NCBI RefSeq assembly: GCF_014643535.1
Contig: NZ_BMJQ01000014.1
Span: forward strand, 124,001 to 188,000
Length of the DNA stretch: 64,000 nucleotides
Origin: Aliidongia dinghuensis
GTDB lineage: Bacteria; Pseudomonadota; Alphaproteobacteria; ATCC43930; CGMCC-115725
Reading direction: 5' to 3'
Shown here: piece by piece, positions 34,141 through 44,089 of the stretch
How positions within the stretch are numbered: the first letter of the stretch is position 1
How the letters are laid out: each line of letters begins with the position of its first letter
Made by a program: the position numbers and the translations under genes
The notes under the pieces: generated by a model
What the model saw: only the letters and a program-made list of their open reading frames with translations
What the model was told of the DNA's origin: nothing
Database searches by the model: none

Positions 34141-35700
34141 CTATCCGCGCGCCCGCTTCTTGGCCGGCGGCGGCGCCTCGGCGTTCTCAGTGCGGACGAG
34201 CGTGCGCTTGCCGACGGCGCGACCGAGCGCATCGAGGCGGCGCTGCACCGCTTCGCCCGTATAGATCGCCGTGTGCTCGGGCACGGTCAGCGCCAGCGTC
34301 GTATCGTCCGCTTCGAGCACAGCGCTGCCGACCAGGCCCGGCGCCCCGCCCGAGAGCGTGTAGGCCAGGCGCAGGCCGAGGCCGACCGCGCGCGCGCGCC
34401 CGATCGTCGCCTCGTCGATGAGCCCGAAGATCCGGCTCAGGATCGGCGCGTCGGGATTGCCGCCGTAGCGCGCATGGAGCGCCACCGCCAGGAAGGCACG
34501 CCCCTGATGGTCGAGGCCGGCGACCGGCATGCGCAGGCAGCGCATGAAGGTCTGCTCGTCGCGATAGTCCGGATGCTCGCTCCAGCCGATGTCCGACAGG
34601 AGTGCTGCCGCCCGGCGCAGGCGCTTCTGGCCGGCCGCCTCGTCGGGGAACAGCGGGTCGGTCCAGCGCACCAGCTCTTCGCTGCCAGGGGCGAAGCGAG
34701 GATTGATGCGCGCGATCGCCTCGGCCGCGGTCAGGAGCGGATCGAGCCGCTGCTCGGCCGGCGGCAGCTGCTCGAACAGATGCCCTTCACGCAGGCCGTA
34801 GGCGCTGAAGACGACCCGGTCGGGCTGGATCGTCTTGACCAGGCGATAAAGCACGTAAGCGGCGAGCGGCACGGTTTCCAGGCGCTTGCGCGAGATGCCG
34901 GCGACCTTTTCCAGGGACCGGCGCGACTGGCGGCCGATCAGGTCGGTGAAGCTTTCGATCTCCTGCCGGCCGACCGAATAATTCTGGATGATGTGCAGCG
35001 GATAGCCGGTCTGCTCCATATGGATGCGCGCGAGCGCGCGCCAGGTGCCGCCGACCGCGTAGAAGCGGCGGCCGCGCCCCTGGGGCAGCCAGTCGAGCGA
35101 CGCCACCGCCTGGTCGACGATCCGGCGCGCCTTCGCATCATCGTCGCCGACGCCCTCCGCCAGCCGGAGCGCGCCGATCGGCAGGCTCGCGACCAGCGGC
35201 GGCACGACGGCGCCGGTCATGGCGACCTCGACCGAGCCGCCGCCCAGGTCGCCGGTGATGCCATCCGCGTCGGGGATGCCGGCGCGCACGCCGGCGGCCG
35301 ACAGCCGGCCTTCCTCGACCCCGTCGATGACCCGGACCTTGACCTGGTTACGCTGCTCGATGTCGGCGACGAACCGGGCGCCGTCGCTGGCATCGCGCAC
35401 GGCCGCGGTCGCGATGATGTCGAGCCGAGAGACCCCCAGGCCGCGGGCAAGGGCCACGAAGCGCTCAATATTGTCGCGTGCGAGCGTCACGCCCTCGGGA
35501 TTGAGCCGGCCAGAGCTGTTGAGGCCGCGCCCGAGCGCGCACATCACCTTCTCGTTGAACAGCACCATCGGCGAACGGCTGATCCGGTCGTAGATGACCA
35601 GGCGCAGCGAGTTCGACCCGATATCGATGACGCCGACCATCGTGCGCCGGCGCTCGTCGAGGAGCGCCACGGCGGAAAAAGGGTGCGTCAGAACTTCCAT
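34141..35700 (-). CDS. ppx: Exopolyphosphatase (Ppx/GppA family)
   Basis: 519-residue ASKHA-fold phosphatase releasing phosphate from polyphosphate (or pppGpp). VGVIDIGSNSLRLVIYD near residue 22 is phosphate motif 1; ATAAVRDASDGARFV and GDLGGGSVEVAMTG are next; an HD-like C-terminal portion follows. The first ATG at 35700 lies 8 nt after the ppk stop; an internal Met at 35640, immediately before the conserved strand, is the alternative. Co-transcribed with ppk. Confidence 0.93.
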   Translation of the reverse strand: MEVLTHPFSAVALLDERRRTMVGVIDIGSNSLRLVIYDRISRSPMVLFNEKVMCALGRGLNSSGRLNPEGVTLARDNIERFVALARGLGVSRLDIIATAAVRDASDGARFVADIEQRNQVKVRVIDGVEEGRLSAAGVRAGIPDADGITGDLGGGSVEVAMTGAVVPPLVASLPIGALRLAEGVGDDDAKARRIVDQAVASLDWLPQGRGRRFYAVGGTWRALARIHMEQTGYPLHIIQNYSVGRQEIESFTDLIGRQSRRSLEKVAGISRKRLETVPLAAYVLYRLVKTIQPDRVVFSAYGLREGHLFEQLPPAEQRLDPLLTAAEAIARINPRFAPGSEELVRWTDPLFPDEAAGQKRLRRAAALLSDIGWSEHPDYRDEQTFMRCLRMPVAGLDHQGRAFLAVALHARYGGNPDAPILSRIFGLIDEATIGRARAVGLGLRLAYTLSGGAPGLVGSAVLEADDTTLALTVPEHTAIYTGEAVQRRLDALGRAVGKRTLVRTENAEAPPPAKKRARG

Positions 35701-35707
35701 ACCGAAC

Positions 35708-37903
35708 TCACACGTTGTCGAGCACCAGACGGGGTGCGCCGGCCGGCTTCCGCAAGGCAGACCCCCGGCCGGACAGGCTGGGATTGGTCATGAAATAGTT
35801 CTGCGCGTTCACGCCGTCCGCCTTCGGCGCGATGCGGGTATAAACGCCCTCGGCATTCAAGGTCCAGCTTTGCGCCTCGTCCTTGAGATTTTCCGCCAGG
35901 ATCTCGTTCAGCACCTGCTGATGGACCGTGGGGTTCTCGATCGGCACCAGCGTCTCGACACGGCGGTCGAAATTGCGCTGCATGCAGTCGGCCGAGCTGA
36001 TGAACACGAGCGCCCTGCCCGACGGCAGCTTGTCGCCATTGCCGAACGCATAGATGCGGCTGTGCTCGAGGAAGCGGCCGATCAGGCTCTTCACCCGGAT
36101 ATTCTCGCTCAAGCCCGGCACGCCAGGCCGCAGGCAGCAGATGCCGCGTACGACGAGATCGATCTGCACGCCGGCCTGCGACGCGCGGTAGAGCGCGTCG
36201 ATCGCGACCGAATCGACCAGCTGGTTGGCCTTCATCCAGATCGTGCCAGGCCTGCCGGCCTTGACGTGCTCGATCTCCGCCTCGATCAGCTCCAGGAGCC
36301 GCTGGCGCAGGTTGATCGGCGCGATCGCAAGCTTCTCGAGCCGCTCGGGCGTCGCATAGCCGGTGATGTAGTTGAAGAGCCGCCCCGCGTCGCGCGCCAG
36401 CGCCGGCTCGCAGGTGAAGAACGACAGGTCGGTGTAGACCTTGGCCGTATAGGGATGGTAGTTGCCGGTGCCGAAATGGACGTAGGTGCGCAGGCCCCCG
36501 CCCTCGCGCCGGACCACCATCGAGACCTTGGCGTGGGTCTTGAGCTCGACGAAGCCGTAGACGACCTGCACGCCGACGCGCTCCATGTCGCGCGCCCAGC
36601 GGATGTTCGCCTCTTCATCGAAGCGCGCCTTCAATTCGACCAGCGCCGTCACCGACTTGCCGGCCTCGGCCGCCTCGATGAGCGCACGAACGATCGGGCT
36701 GTCGTCGCTCGTGCGGTAGAGCGTCTGCTTGATCGCGACCACTGCCGGATCGCGCGCCGCCTGGCGCACGAACTGCACGACGACATCGAAGCTCTCGTAG
36801 GGATGATGGACGACGATGTCCTTGGCGCGGATCGCCGCGAAGCAGTCGCCGCCGAAATCACGGATGCGTTCGGGGAAGCGTGCGTTATAGGGCGCGAACT
36901 TCAGGTCCGGCCGCTCGTCGATGATGAGCTGCTTCAGGTCGGCCAGGCCCAGGATGCCTTCCATGCGGAAGAGATCGTCGGGCTTGGCGTCGATCCGTTC
37001 CATCAGGAACTGGGCGAGATCGAGCGGCATCGCCGCCTCGACGCCCAGATGGATGACATGGCCGCGGCGCCGGCGCTTCAGCGCGGTCTCGAACAGGCGG
37101 ACCAGGTCTTCCGCCTCTTCCTCGACCTCGATGTCGCTGTCGCGCAGGATGCGGAAGCCGCCCTGGCCGATGACCGTGAAGCCGGGGAACAGCCGGTCGA
37201 GGAACAAGCCGACCGTGGCCTCGATCGGGAACATGCGGATGCCGTCACCCGGCACGCGCAGGAAGCGCGGCACCGAAGACGGGATCAGCAGCAGCGCCTG
37301 CATGCGCTTCTTGTCGGCCTGGCGCTCCAGCATGAGGGCGAGGCCGAAGCCCAGGTTCGGGATGAACGGGAACGGATGAGCCGGATCGACCGCGAGCGGC
37401 GTCAGGAGCGGGAAGACGTCGGCCATGAAGCGCTCGTGCAGCCAGCTGCGCTCGCTCTCGGTCACCTCGTCCGCGCCCACGACAGCAACGCCGGCCTCGC
37501 GCAGCTCCTTGCGGAGCCGGGTGTAGCAGGTCTGCTGCGACTGCATCAGCCGGGCGACGCGTTTGTGCACCGCATCGAGCTGCTGGACCGGCAGCAGCCC
37601 GTCCTGGCTCGGCGTCTCGATGCCGGCGTTGACCTGGCCGCGCAGGCCGGCCACGCGCACCATGTAGAACTCGTCGAGGTTATTCGCCGAGATCGACAGG
37701 AACCTCAGCCTCTCGAACAGCGGATGGCTCTTGTTGTCCGCCTCCTCGAGCACCCGTTCGTTGAACGCAAGCCATGAGAGTTCCCGATTGATGAAGCGCT
37801 GCTCGGAGGTCGCGGCAACCTTGAGGGTGCGGGCGGTAGCGGTTCTTGTCGTCGTCACGGGCAGCTCTCCATCGGCCGGGCCCGCCGCAAGGGCGGACGC
37901 CAT
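35708..37903 (-). CDS. ppk: Polyphosphate kinase 1
   Basis: 731-residue peripheral-membrane enzyme making polyphosphate from ATP. N-terminal RFINRELSWLAFNERVLEEA and ANNLDEFYMVRVAGL are diagnostic. The catalytic half has HHPYESFDVVVQF, TLYRTSDDSPIV, TYVHFGTGNYHPYTAKVY with the autophosphorylated His, and the second His in FLEHSRIYAFGNG. Starts at 37903 (MASALAAG) or an internal codon near TTTRTATA. Forms an operon with ppx. Confidence 0.96.
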   Translation of the reverse strand: MASALAAGPADGELPVTTTRTATARTLKVAATSEQRFINRELSWLAFNERVLEEADNKSHPLFERLRFLSISANNLDEFYMVRVAGLRGQVNAGIETPSQDGLLPVQQLDAVHKRVARLMQSQQTCYTRLRKELREAGVAVVGADEVTESERSWLHERFMADVFPLLTPLAVDPAHPFPFIPNLGFGLALMLERQADKKRMQALLLIPSSVPRFLRVPGDGIRMFPIEATVGLFLDRLFPGFTVIGQGGFRILRDSDIEVEEEAEDLVRLFETALKRRRRGHVIHLGVEAAMPLDLAQFLMERIDAKPDDLFRMEGILGLADLKQLIIDERPDLKFAPYNARFPERIRDFGGDCFAAIRAKDIVVHHPYESFDVVVQFVRQAARDPAVVAIKQTLYRTSDDSPIVRALIEAAEAGKSVTALVELKARFDEEANIRWARDMERVGVQVVYGFVELKTHAKVSMVVRREGGGLRTYVHFGTGNYHPYTAKVYTDLSFFTCEPALARDAGRLFNYITGYATPERLEKLAIAPINLRQRLLELIEAEIEHVKAGRPGTIWMKANQLVDSVAIDALYRASQAGVQIDLVVRGICCLRPGVPGLSENIRVKSLIGRFLEHSRIYAFGNGDKLPSGRALVFISSADCMQRNFDRRVETLVPIENPTVHQQVLNEILAENLKDEAQSWTLNAEGVYTRIAPKADGVNAQNYFMTNPSLSGRGSALRKPAGAPRLVLDNV

Positions 37904-37970
37904 CAGGAGCGACCCTACCGCACCGGAGAGTCGGTGTCATGACGGTGACTGGTTTTCTGCAACAAAGGGC

Positions 37971-38591
37971 TCAGACGACCGGCCCCATGAGGTGCTGCTG
38001 GAAGCCCGGCCGCTCCGCCAGGCGATCATACCAGGCAGCAAGATGCGGCAGGTCCGGCCGTTCGATGGCGAAGGCGTACCAGCGGCGAATCGAATTGCCC
38101 ATGGCGATGTCGGCGAGGCTCAGCCGGTCGCCGGCGGCATAGGGCCGGCCGGCCAGTTCCCGGTCGAGCAAGGTCCAGACCTGGGCGAGCCGCGCCACCA
38201 GCGCCTGAAGTGCCGCCGCATCGGGCCCGCCGGGCTGCGGGCGGATGAGCGCCCAGAACACCGGGCCGATGGCCGGCATCAATGTCGAAAGCTGCCAATC
38301 CATCCAGCGTTCGACCCGCGACCGGGCGCCGGGCTCGGCCGGATAGAGCGTCTCGCCGCCGTAACGGTTGGCGAGATAGCGCGTGATCGTGTTCGATTCC
38401 CACAGGATGAGCTCGCCGTCGCGCACCGTCGGCACCAGCCGATTGGGGTTCATCGCGCCGTACCAGTCCTCGTTGAGCTTGCCGAACTCGCGGCCGGCGT
38501 CGATCCGCTCGAACGGCAGCGCCAGCTCCTCGCAGGTCCACAGCACTTTCTGCACGTTCGATGATGTGGTCCGTCCCCAGATCGTCAGCAT
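37971..38591 (-). CDS. Glutathione S-transferase family protein
   Basis: 206-residue GST: thioredoxin-like N-terminal domain (MLTIWGRTTSSNVQKVLW, PNRLVPTVRDGELILWESNT with the cis-Pro and the ESN glutathione-binding pair) and an all-helical C-terminal domain containing GDRLSLADIAMGNSIRRWY. The catalytic residue is probably Ser/Thr in RTTSSN. Physiological substrate unknown. It is divergent from the lactate-permease gene across 166 bp. The ATG at 38591 is chosen because it starts the conserved strand. Confidence 0.9.
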   Translation of the reverse strand: MLTIWGRTTSSNVQKVLWTCEELALPFERIDAGREFGKLNEDWYGAMNPNRLVPTVRDGELILWESNTITRYLANRYGGETLYPAEPGARSRVERWMDWQLSTLMPAIGPVFWALIRPQPGGPDAAALQALVARLAQVWTLLDRELAGRPYAAGDRLSLADIAMGNSIRRWYAFAIERPDLPHLAAWYDRLAERPGFQQHLMGPVV

Positions 38592-38757
38592 GGCGCCCTG
38601 CATTCCCGACATTTGTGCCGCTTCGCCCGATGACGAAGCATTGCTGGTTGTGGCGGTGCCTCCGCCCGACCATTCTGCCGCTCCCTCCATCGCATGGATC
38701 CGGCCGCGCGGGAAAGCCCGCCCCAATCAACAAATCGACATTCAAGAAATCGGCATC

Positions 38758-40221
38758 ATGCTGCTCACGGTCGCGCTCGCCCCCTTGGCCCTCGTCATCC
38801 TGCTGATCGCCAGCCGGCGCGTCTCGATCATGACCGCGGGCGTGATCGGCTGGCTCGCCGCCATTGCCGCCGCCCGGGTGCTGCGCGGGCCCGTGGAGCC
38901 GTTCATCGCCTGGGCCTCGACCGAGAGCGCCAAGGGGGCCTGGCTCGCCTGGCAGGCGGTCGCGGTCATCCTGGCCGGCCTGTTCTTCTATCGCGTGCTG
39001 CGCCGGCACGAGGCCCATCTGTTCCAGGCCGAGGGCCCGGTCGAGGCGGTGTCGCGCGGACGGGTCTGGGCCGTGTGCTTCCTCGTCGGCCCCTTCGCCG
39101 AATCGGCGACCGGCTTCGGCGTCGGTGCTATCGTCGCCATGGCAGCTCTGATGCGCATGGGGCTGAAAGGGCCCGGCGCCGCGGTGCTGGCGCTCTATTC
39201 CCAGATGCTGGTGCCCTGGGGCGGCCTCGCCGTCGGCACGATCATCGGTGCTCATCTGGCCGGCATGGCGGAACCGGCGCTAGGGCTCGCGAGTGCCGTG
39301 CTGACCCTGCCGCTGCTCGCGGGCTATCTCACGCTCTACTGGGTCTTCGCCGGCCGGCTGACCGGGCCGGTGCCCATCGTGCAGCGTGTCGAGGACAGTC
39401 TATGGACCATCCTGCTGGGCAGCGCACTCTGGCTTGCCAACCGCTATGTCGCGACCGAGCTCGGCGGCGTCGTGGCACCGGGCGCGCTGCTGGTCGTGCA
39501 TTTCCTGCTGACGCAGCGGCCGGATCGCAGGGCGCTCCGCCACGCCGCGACGAGCGCCCTGCCCTTCGCCGTGCTGGCCGGCCTCCTGATCGCGACGCGC
39601 AGCATTCCGCCTCTGACCGAGGCGCTGCGCAGCGTGGCCGTGCTGACACCCTTCGCCGACCAGCCGAGCTTTCCCGTGTTCTATAACCCGAGTTTCTGGC
39701 TGGTCCTGGTCGGCCTCGGCGTGATGGCCGCGACCGGCCGTCTCGGCGAGCTGCCGGCGCGCCTCGGCGAGACCTGGCACGGCGGCTGGCGCGCCGCCGT
39801 CGTGACCCTGGTCTTCGTCGCCATGGCCCAGGTCCTGTCAGCTGCCGGCGCCGCCCGGCTCGTGGGCGCGACACTCCGTGCCGGCCTCGGCCCCGCGGCA
39901 CCGCTTATGGGTCCGCTGTTCGGCGCGGTCGGCGGCTTCCTCACCGGCAGCAACTCGGCGTCCAACGGCATGATGATGGCGGTGCAGGCCGCACTCGGCA
40001 ACGGGCTCGCCGGCTGGACCGCGGCCCTGCAGAACGTGGCCGGCAGCAATTTCAGCCTGCTCTCGCCGGTCCGCGTCGCGATGGCGGCAGCGCTGGTCGG
40101 CGGTGCCGGCTCGCATGTCCAGGGCGCGGATGCCCAGATCTATAAGCGCGCCTGGCCGGTCGCGGTCATGCTGCTCGCGATCCTGCTCGCGGAAGCGGCG
40201 TTGCTGGCTCTGCCGCACTAG
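38758..40221 (+). CDS. LctP/L-lactate-permease family transporter
   Basis: 487-residue inner-membrane protein with about 12 hydrophobic helices, beginning MLLTVALAPLALVILLIASR. GPFAESATGFGVGAIV is the family signature; SQMLVPWGGLAVGTIIGAH and, near the end, GSNSASNGMMMAVQAALGN, NVAGSNFSLLSPVRVAMA and QIYKRAWPVAV also match. The family imports lactate or glycolate with protons; the substrate here is not provable. The ATG at 38758 is the first residue of TM1. No lactate dehydrogenase gene is adjacent. Confidence 0.85.
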   Translation: MLLTVALAPLALVILLIASRRVSIMTAGVIGWLAAIAAARVLRGPVEPFIAWASTESAKGAWLAWQAVAVILAGLFFYRVLRRHEAHLFQAEGPVEAVSRGRVWAVCFLVGPFAESATGFGVGAIVAMAALMRMGLKGPGAAVLALYSQMLVPWGGLAVGTIIGAHLAGMAEPALGLASAVLTLPLLAGYLTLYWVFAGRLTGPVPIVQRVEDSLWTILLGSALWLANRYVATELGGVVAPGALLVVHFLLTQRPDRRALRHAATSALPFAVLAGLLIATRSIPPLTEALRSVAVLTPFADQPSFPVFYNPSFWLVLVGLGVMAATGRLGELPARLGETWHGGWRAAVVTLVFVAMAQVLSAAGAARLVGATLRAGLGPAAPLMGPLFGAVGGFLTGSNSASNGMMMAVQAALGNGLAGWTAALQNVAGSNFSLLSPVRVAMAAALVGGAGSHVQGADAQIYKRAWPVAVMLLAILLAEAALLALPH

Positions 40222-40237
40222 CGCCGGCTAAGCCCCG

Positions 40238-41191
40238 TCAGGCCCCCGTGCTGGGCGTTACCGTCGGCTGGACATAAAGCACGCCGCTCGCGTACCCGAT
40301 CCAGACGCGCCGCCCGATCAGATAGTCGGCGCCCAGCAGCATGTCGAAATTATCGCCGAAGGAGAAATACCCGACCGCGAACTCGGCGCCGTCGAACCGG
40401 TCGGTGCCGATGCGGACGGTACCGAAGCGATGCTGTTTGGCCCGGACCCGGCGCCCGTCCGCCCCGACTTGCGTCACGTCGGGATCGGGTGCGAAATCCG
40501 ACGGCTCGAGACCGAGCTTGCGCGCGCCCTCCTCGGTCATGGAGCTCACCTCAGCGCCGCTGTCGAGCAGCGCCGTGAGCGGCTTGCCGTTGACCTCGGC
40601 GGAGACATAGACCCGCCCGGTCGGCAGCTGGCCGAGCTCGGCGCTTTCGATCGGGCCCTGCCACGGCAGGAAACCCTGCGCGCAATGGGCCGGGTTCCAC
40701 AGGCTCATGCGGTGGGCCGCCACATCGATCTCGACATCGAAGGCCGACAGGAAGTTGGCGCCCAGCACGCCGTCGGCGACGCCCTGCAGCGGCGTTACGA
40801 CGACACTCTGGTTGCGCAGATTGAGGCCGCCCAGCTCGAAATCGTCGACCTGGACATTGCGCTGCACCGCCAGGCCGCCGATGCCGGTCACGCGCGTCGT
40901 GGTGTGGCGCGGCGGCAGCCGAAGCCGCTCGACAATTTCCGGCGACAGGACGGCCGCGTCGGCCCCGGTATCGACCAGCAGGCGGACCGGCGCGCCGTTG
41001 ATGCCGCCGGTCACCATCAGCAGCCCGTGCTCCACGTCGAGCGCGAGATCGGCAACCTTGAAGGCCTGGCACGTCGTATCGTCCGGCGCCGTCTCCACGC
41101 CCTCAGCAAGATCGGCCTCGATGGAGGTCGCGCATGCCGCGAGCCCACCCAGCACTCCCGCCAGCAGAAGGAACGGCAACGAAACCCGCAT
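40238..41191 (-). CDS. Lipoprotein with two retropepsin-like aspartyl protease domains
   Basis: 317-residue exported protein. MRVSLPFLLLAGVLGGLAAC is a lipoprotein signal with Cys20 the likely modified residue. Two homologous beta-rich halves each carry an aspartyl-protease active-site loop: LLVDTGADAAVLSPE in the first and ALLDSGAEVSSMTEE in the second, each followed by a matching hydrophobic VLGANFL or LLGADYL strand. The two halves would make a pepsin-like active site in one chain. Relation to the neighbouring permease is unknown. The start is the ATG at 41191; the frame is open to 41317. Confidence 0.85.
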   Translation of the reverse strand: MRVSLPFLLLAGVLGGLAACATSIEADLAEGVETAPDDTTCQAFKVADLALDVEHGLLMVTGGINGAPVRLLVDTGADAAVLSPEIVERLRLPPRHTTTRVTGIGGLAVQRNVQVDDFELGGLNLRNQSVVVTPLQGVADGVLGANFLSAFDVEIDVAAHRMSLWNPAHCAQGFLPWQGPIESAELGQLPTGRVYVSAEVNGKPLTALLDSGAEVSSMTEEGARKLGLEPSDFAPDPDVTQVGADGRRVRAKQHRFGTVRIGTDRFDGAEFAVGYFSFGDNFDMLLGADYLIGRRVWIGYASGVLYVQPTVTPSTGA

Positions 41192-41326
41192 GGGGTAGCA
41201 CCTCGCTTGGCGTCTTCCGGTCGCAGGTACCCGCGTAGCAAGTTTCGCCGTGCGCGTAAATCGCGCCGCTGCAAGCGTCGACGTCCCGAAAAGCGCGTGC
41301 CCGTCTAATCTTGCCACACTACCATA

Positions 41327-41541
41327 TCAGTTATCCAGAACCTCCCTGCCAGACCGTCGTCGCGGCGCCCCTTCGCGCCGCAGAAGGTTGAGCACAGCCT
41401 CGCGCGCTGGATTGGGCGGCGCCGACGGCCAAGCCAGCACGAGGTCGGCACTGACGTCGGGATGCCACTCCCCGGCCGTACGACCACTTCGCCCGGCAGG
41501 AACCGCTCCGCCGAGCGCGGCACCAGGGCGCAGCACGTCGG
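41327..41541 (-). pseudogene. LysR-type regulator C-terminal fragment, frameshifted
   Basis: In two successive minus-strand frames the sequence looks like the end of a LysR effector domain: CCALVPRSAERFLPGEVVVRP (about 41535-41475), then after a frame change near 41465-41475 DVSADLVLAWPSAPPNPAR followed by EAVLNLLRRE. Such segments end many LysR proteins. No N-terminal HTH is present. The fragment abuts an MFS fragment on the other strand, so a deletion has probably joined two decayed genes. Confidence 0.6.
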
Positions 41542-41731
41542 CATGACCGGCAGCATCGTGAGCTTCGCCAGCAACCTCGCCGGCATCATCACCCCGATCG
41601 TCATCGGCGCGATCGTGCAGGCAACCGGCTCCTTCGCCTGGGCGCTCGGCTTCTGCGGCATCGTCTCGCTGGTGGGCGTGTTCGCCTACACGGTTGTGCT
41701 TGGCAAGATCGAGCGGCTGGTGGTCGAATAG
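41528..41731 (+). pseudogene. MFS transporter C-terminal fragment
   Basis: The plus strand encodes about the last 65 residues of an anion:cation-symporter-type MFS protein: IVSFASNLAGIITPIVIGAI is the penultimate helix region, TGSFAWALGFCGIVSLVGVF the last helix and GKIERLVVE the tail. All upstream helices are missing. It is not part of the intact MFS gene at 41744, which is on the other strand and of a different subfamily. Confidence 0.65.
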
Positions 41732-41743
41732 CCCAGGCGCGCC

Positions 41744-43180
41744 TTAGCCGCGCCGGTGCCCGCTCACTTCCGCGCCGGCATCCGGCGCCAGCTTGCGCAC
41801 GTCGAACAAGGCCGCGAGCGCGAGTGCCGCGACCAGGCCGAAGGCGATGCGGAAGTCGGTCACCGTCGGCACGCCGGTCGCGTTGCCCTCGGCGAAGGCG
41901 GCGACGCGGAGCGCCAGCGCGCCGAAGGCGATGCCCATGCCCATGGTCATCTGCTGCACCATGCTGGAGAGCGTGCTGGCGCCGCTCACCTGCGGACCCG
42001 GGATCTCGGCGAGGCTCAGGGTCGTGAGGCTGGTGAACTGCATGGAGCGGCAGAGACCGTTCACGAACAGCACCGCGGCGATGACCGGCCAGGGCGTCGC
42101 CGGCGTGAAGAATGCGCAGGCCGCGGCCGCCACCACGACGACGAGGCCGTTGCCGATGATCGCGGTGCGGAAGCCGAAGCGGCGCAGCAGCGGATTGGTC
42201 ACGGTCTTCATGGTGAGATTGCCGGCGAACAAGGCCAGGACCAGGAGGCCCGAGTGGAACGCGTCCATGCCGAATCCCACCTGGAACAAGAGCGGCAGCA
42301 GGAACGGCGCCGTGCTGATCGCGATGCGGAACAGCGAGCCGCCGCCGACGGCGACGGCGAAGCTCGGGATCTTGAGTGCGCTCAAGTCGAGCAGCGGATG
42401 AGCATGGCGGCGGGCGTGGCGCCAGGCGAGGACGCCCAGCACGACGGACACGCCGACGCAGCCGCCGATCGCGGCCCAGGCCGCGTCCTGCCGGCCCAGA
42501 AGCTCGATGCCGTACATGAAGCTGAGCGAGGCGCCGCCGCCGAGGCCGAAGCCCAGCCAGTCGAACGGCTTCTTCTCAGCCCCGCGCTCGTTCCGGATCA
42601 GCAGCCAAGCGAGCACCAGGCCGGCGAGGCCGAGCGGCACGTTCAGAAGGAAGATCCAGCGCCAGGAGGCGTAGGTCGTGATGAAGCCGCCCAGGGGCGG
42701 CCCGATGACCGGCGCCACCAGGCCGGGCCAGACGATGATGCCGATCATGCGCATCAAGTCGCGCTTCTCGGTCGCGCGCACGACGACGAGACGCCCGACC
42801 GGCACCATCATGGCGCCGGCGATGCCCTGGAGCACGCGCGCCGCGGTGAATTCCCAGAGCCCGTTCGCCATCGCACAGAACACGGAGGCGACTGTGAAGC
42901 CCAGGATGGCGCCGCCGAGTACGGTGCGCGCGCCGAACCGGTCGGCGAACCAGCCGCTCGCCGGGATGAACACGGCGAGCGTCAGCAGATAGGCGGTCAT
43001 GCCGAGATTGAGGTCGACCGCGCTCATGGCAAAGGAGCGCGCCATCTGCGGCAGCGCGGTCGCGATCACCGTGCCGTCCAGGTTCTCCATGAAGAACGCG
43101 GCAGCGACGAGCAGGGCGATCTGGAGCGGCCTGCGGGTCGAGGCCGGTGCCGCCTCGACGGTCTTTACTCCGTCAGGCAC
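41744..43180 (-). CDS. DHA2-family MFS drug transporter
   Basis: 478-residue proton-driven exporter with 14 predicted helices of the EmrB/QacA type. LDGTVIATALPQMARSF in the first helix region, GWFADRFGARTVLGGA motif A, RVLQGIAGAMMVPVGRLVV motif B-like, and PVIGPPLGGFI motif C are visible. The start is a GTG (MPDGVKTVEAAP) 3 nt after the sufT stop, so it is probably read from the suf operon. No linked membrane-fusion protein is present. Confidence 0.93.
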   Translation of the reverse strand: MPDGVKTVEAAPASTRRPLQIALLVAAAFFMENLDGTVIATALPQMARSFAMSAVDLNLGMTAYLLTLAVFIPASGWFADRFGARTVLGGAILGFTVASVFCAMANGLWEFTAARVLQGIAGAMMVPVGRLVVVRATEKRDLMRMIGIIVWPGLVAPVIGPPLGGFITTYASWRWIFLLNVPLGLAGLVLAWLLIRNERGAEKKPFDWLGFGLGGGASLSFMYGIELLGRQDAAWAAIGGCVGVSVVLGVLAWRHARRHAHPLLDLSALKIPSFAVAVGGGSLFRIAISTAPFLLPLLFQVGFGMDAFHSGLLVLALFAGNLTMKTVTNPLLRRFGFRTAIIGNGLVVVVAAAACAFFTPATPWPVIAAVLFVNGLCRSMQFTSLTTLSLAEIPGPQVSGASTLSSMVQQMTMGMGIAFGALALRVAAFAEGNATGVPTVTDFRIAFGLVAALALAALFDVRKLAPDAGAEVSGHRRG

Positions 43181-43183
43181 GTC

Positions 43184-43588
43184 CTAGAGCAGGCCCAGCT
43201 CGAGCCGCGCCTCTTCGCTCATCAGATCCTGATGCCAGGGCGGCGTCCAGACCAGGTTTACCTGCACCTCGGTCACGCGGTCGACCGTGCGCACGGCACG
43301 CTCGACCTCGCCCGGCAGCGAGCCCGCGACCGGGCAGGTCGGCGCGGTCAGCGTCATCTCGACATAGACCTTGCCGTCCGCCCCCACGACCAGGTCATAG
43401 ATCAGGCCGAGGTCGACCAGGTTGACGGGGATTTCGGGGTCGCGGACGGTCTTCAAGGCCTCAAGGACCTTGGCCTCGAGCGCCTTGTCCTCGCCCTCGA
43501 CCTTGATCCGGTCGAGCGGGTCGATCTCCGTCGCCGGCGCCCGGCCGGGCATGAAGTCGAACAGCGTCTTGCCGTCGTCCTGGACCAT
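43184..43588 (-). CDS. sufT: SufT/MIP18-family Fe-S assembly protein
   Basis: 134-residue DUF59 protein: KVLEALKTVRDPEIPVNLVD then LGLIYDLVVGADGKV, and MTLTAPTCPVAGSLPGEVE with the conserved Cys in TAPTCP. It acts late in Fe-S cluster maturation. It follows sufU by 30 nt, which includes a 19-bp duplication of the sufU end. It is followed by an MFS gene. Confidence 0.93.
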   Translation of the reverse strand: MVQDDGKTLFDFMPGRAPATEIDPLDRIKVEGEDKALEAKVLEALKTVRDPEIPVNLVDLGLIYDLVVGADGKVYVEMTLTAPTCPVAGSLPGEVERAVRTVDRVTEVQVNLVWTPPWHQDLMSEEARLELGLL

Positions 43589-43618
43589 GGATCCCGTCCC
43601 TACTCCGTCTTGACCGGC

Positions 43619-44085
<467 letters not shown>

Positions 44086-44089
<4 letters not shown>

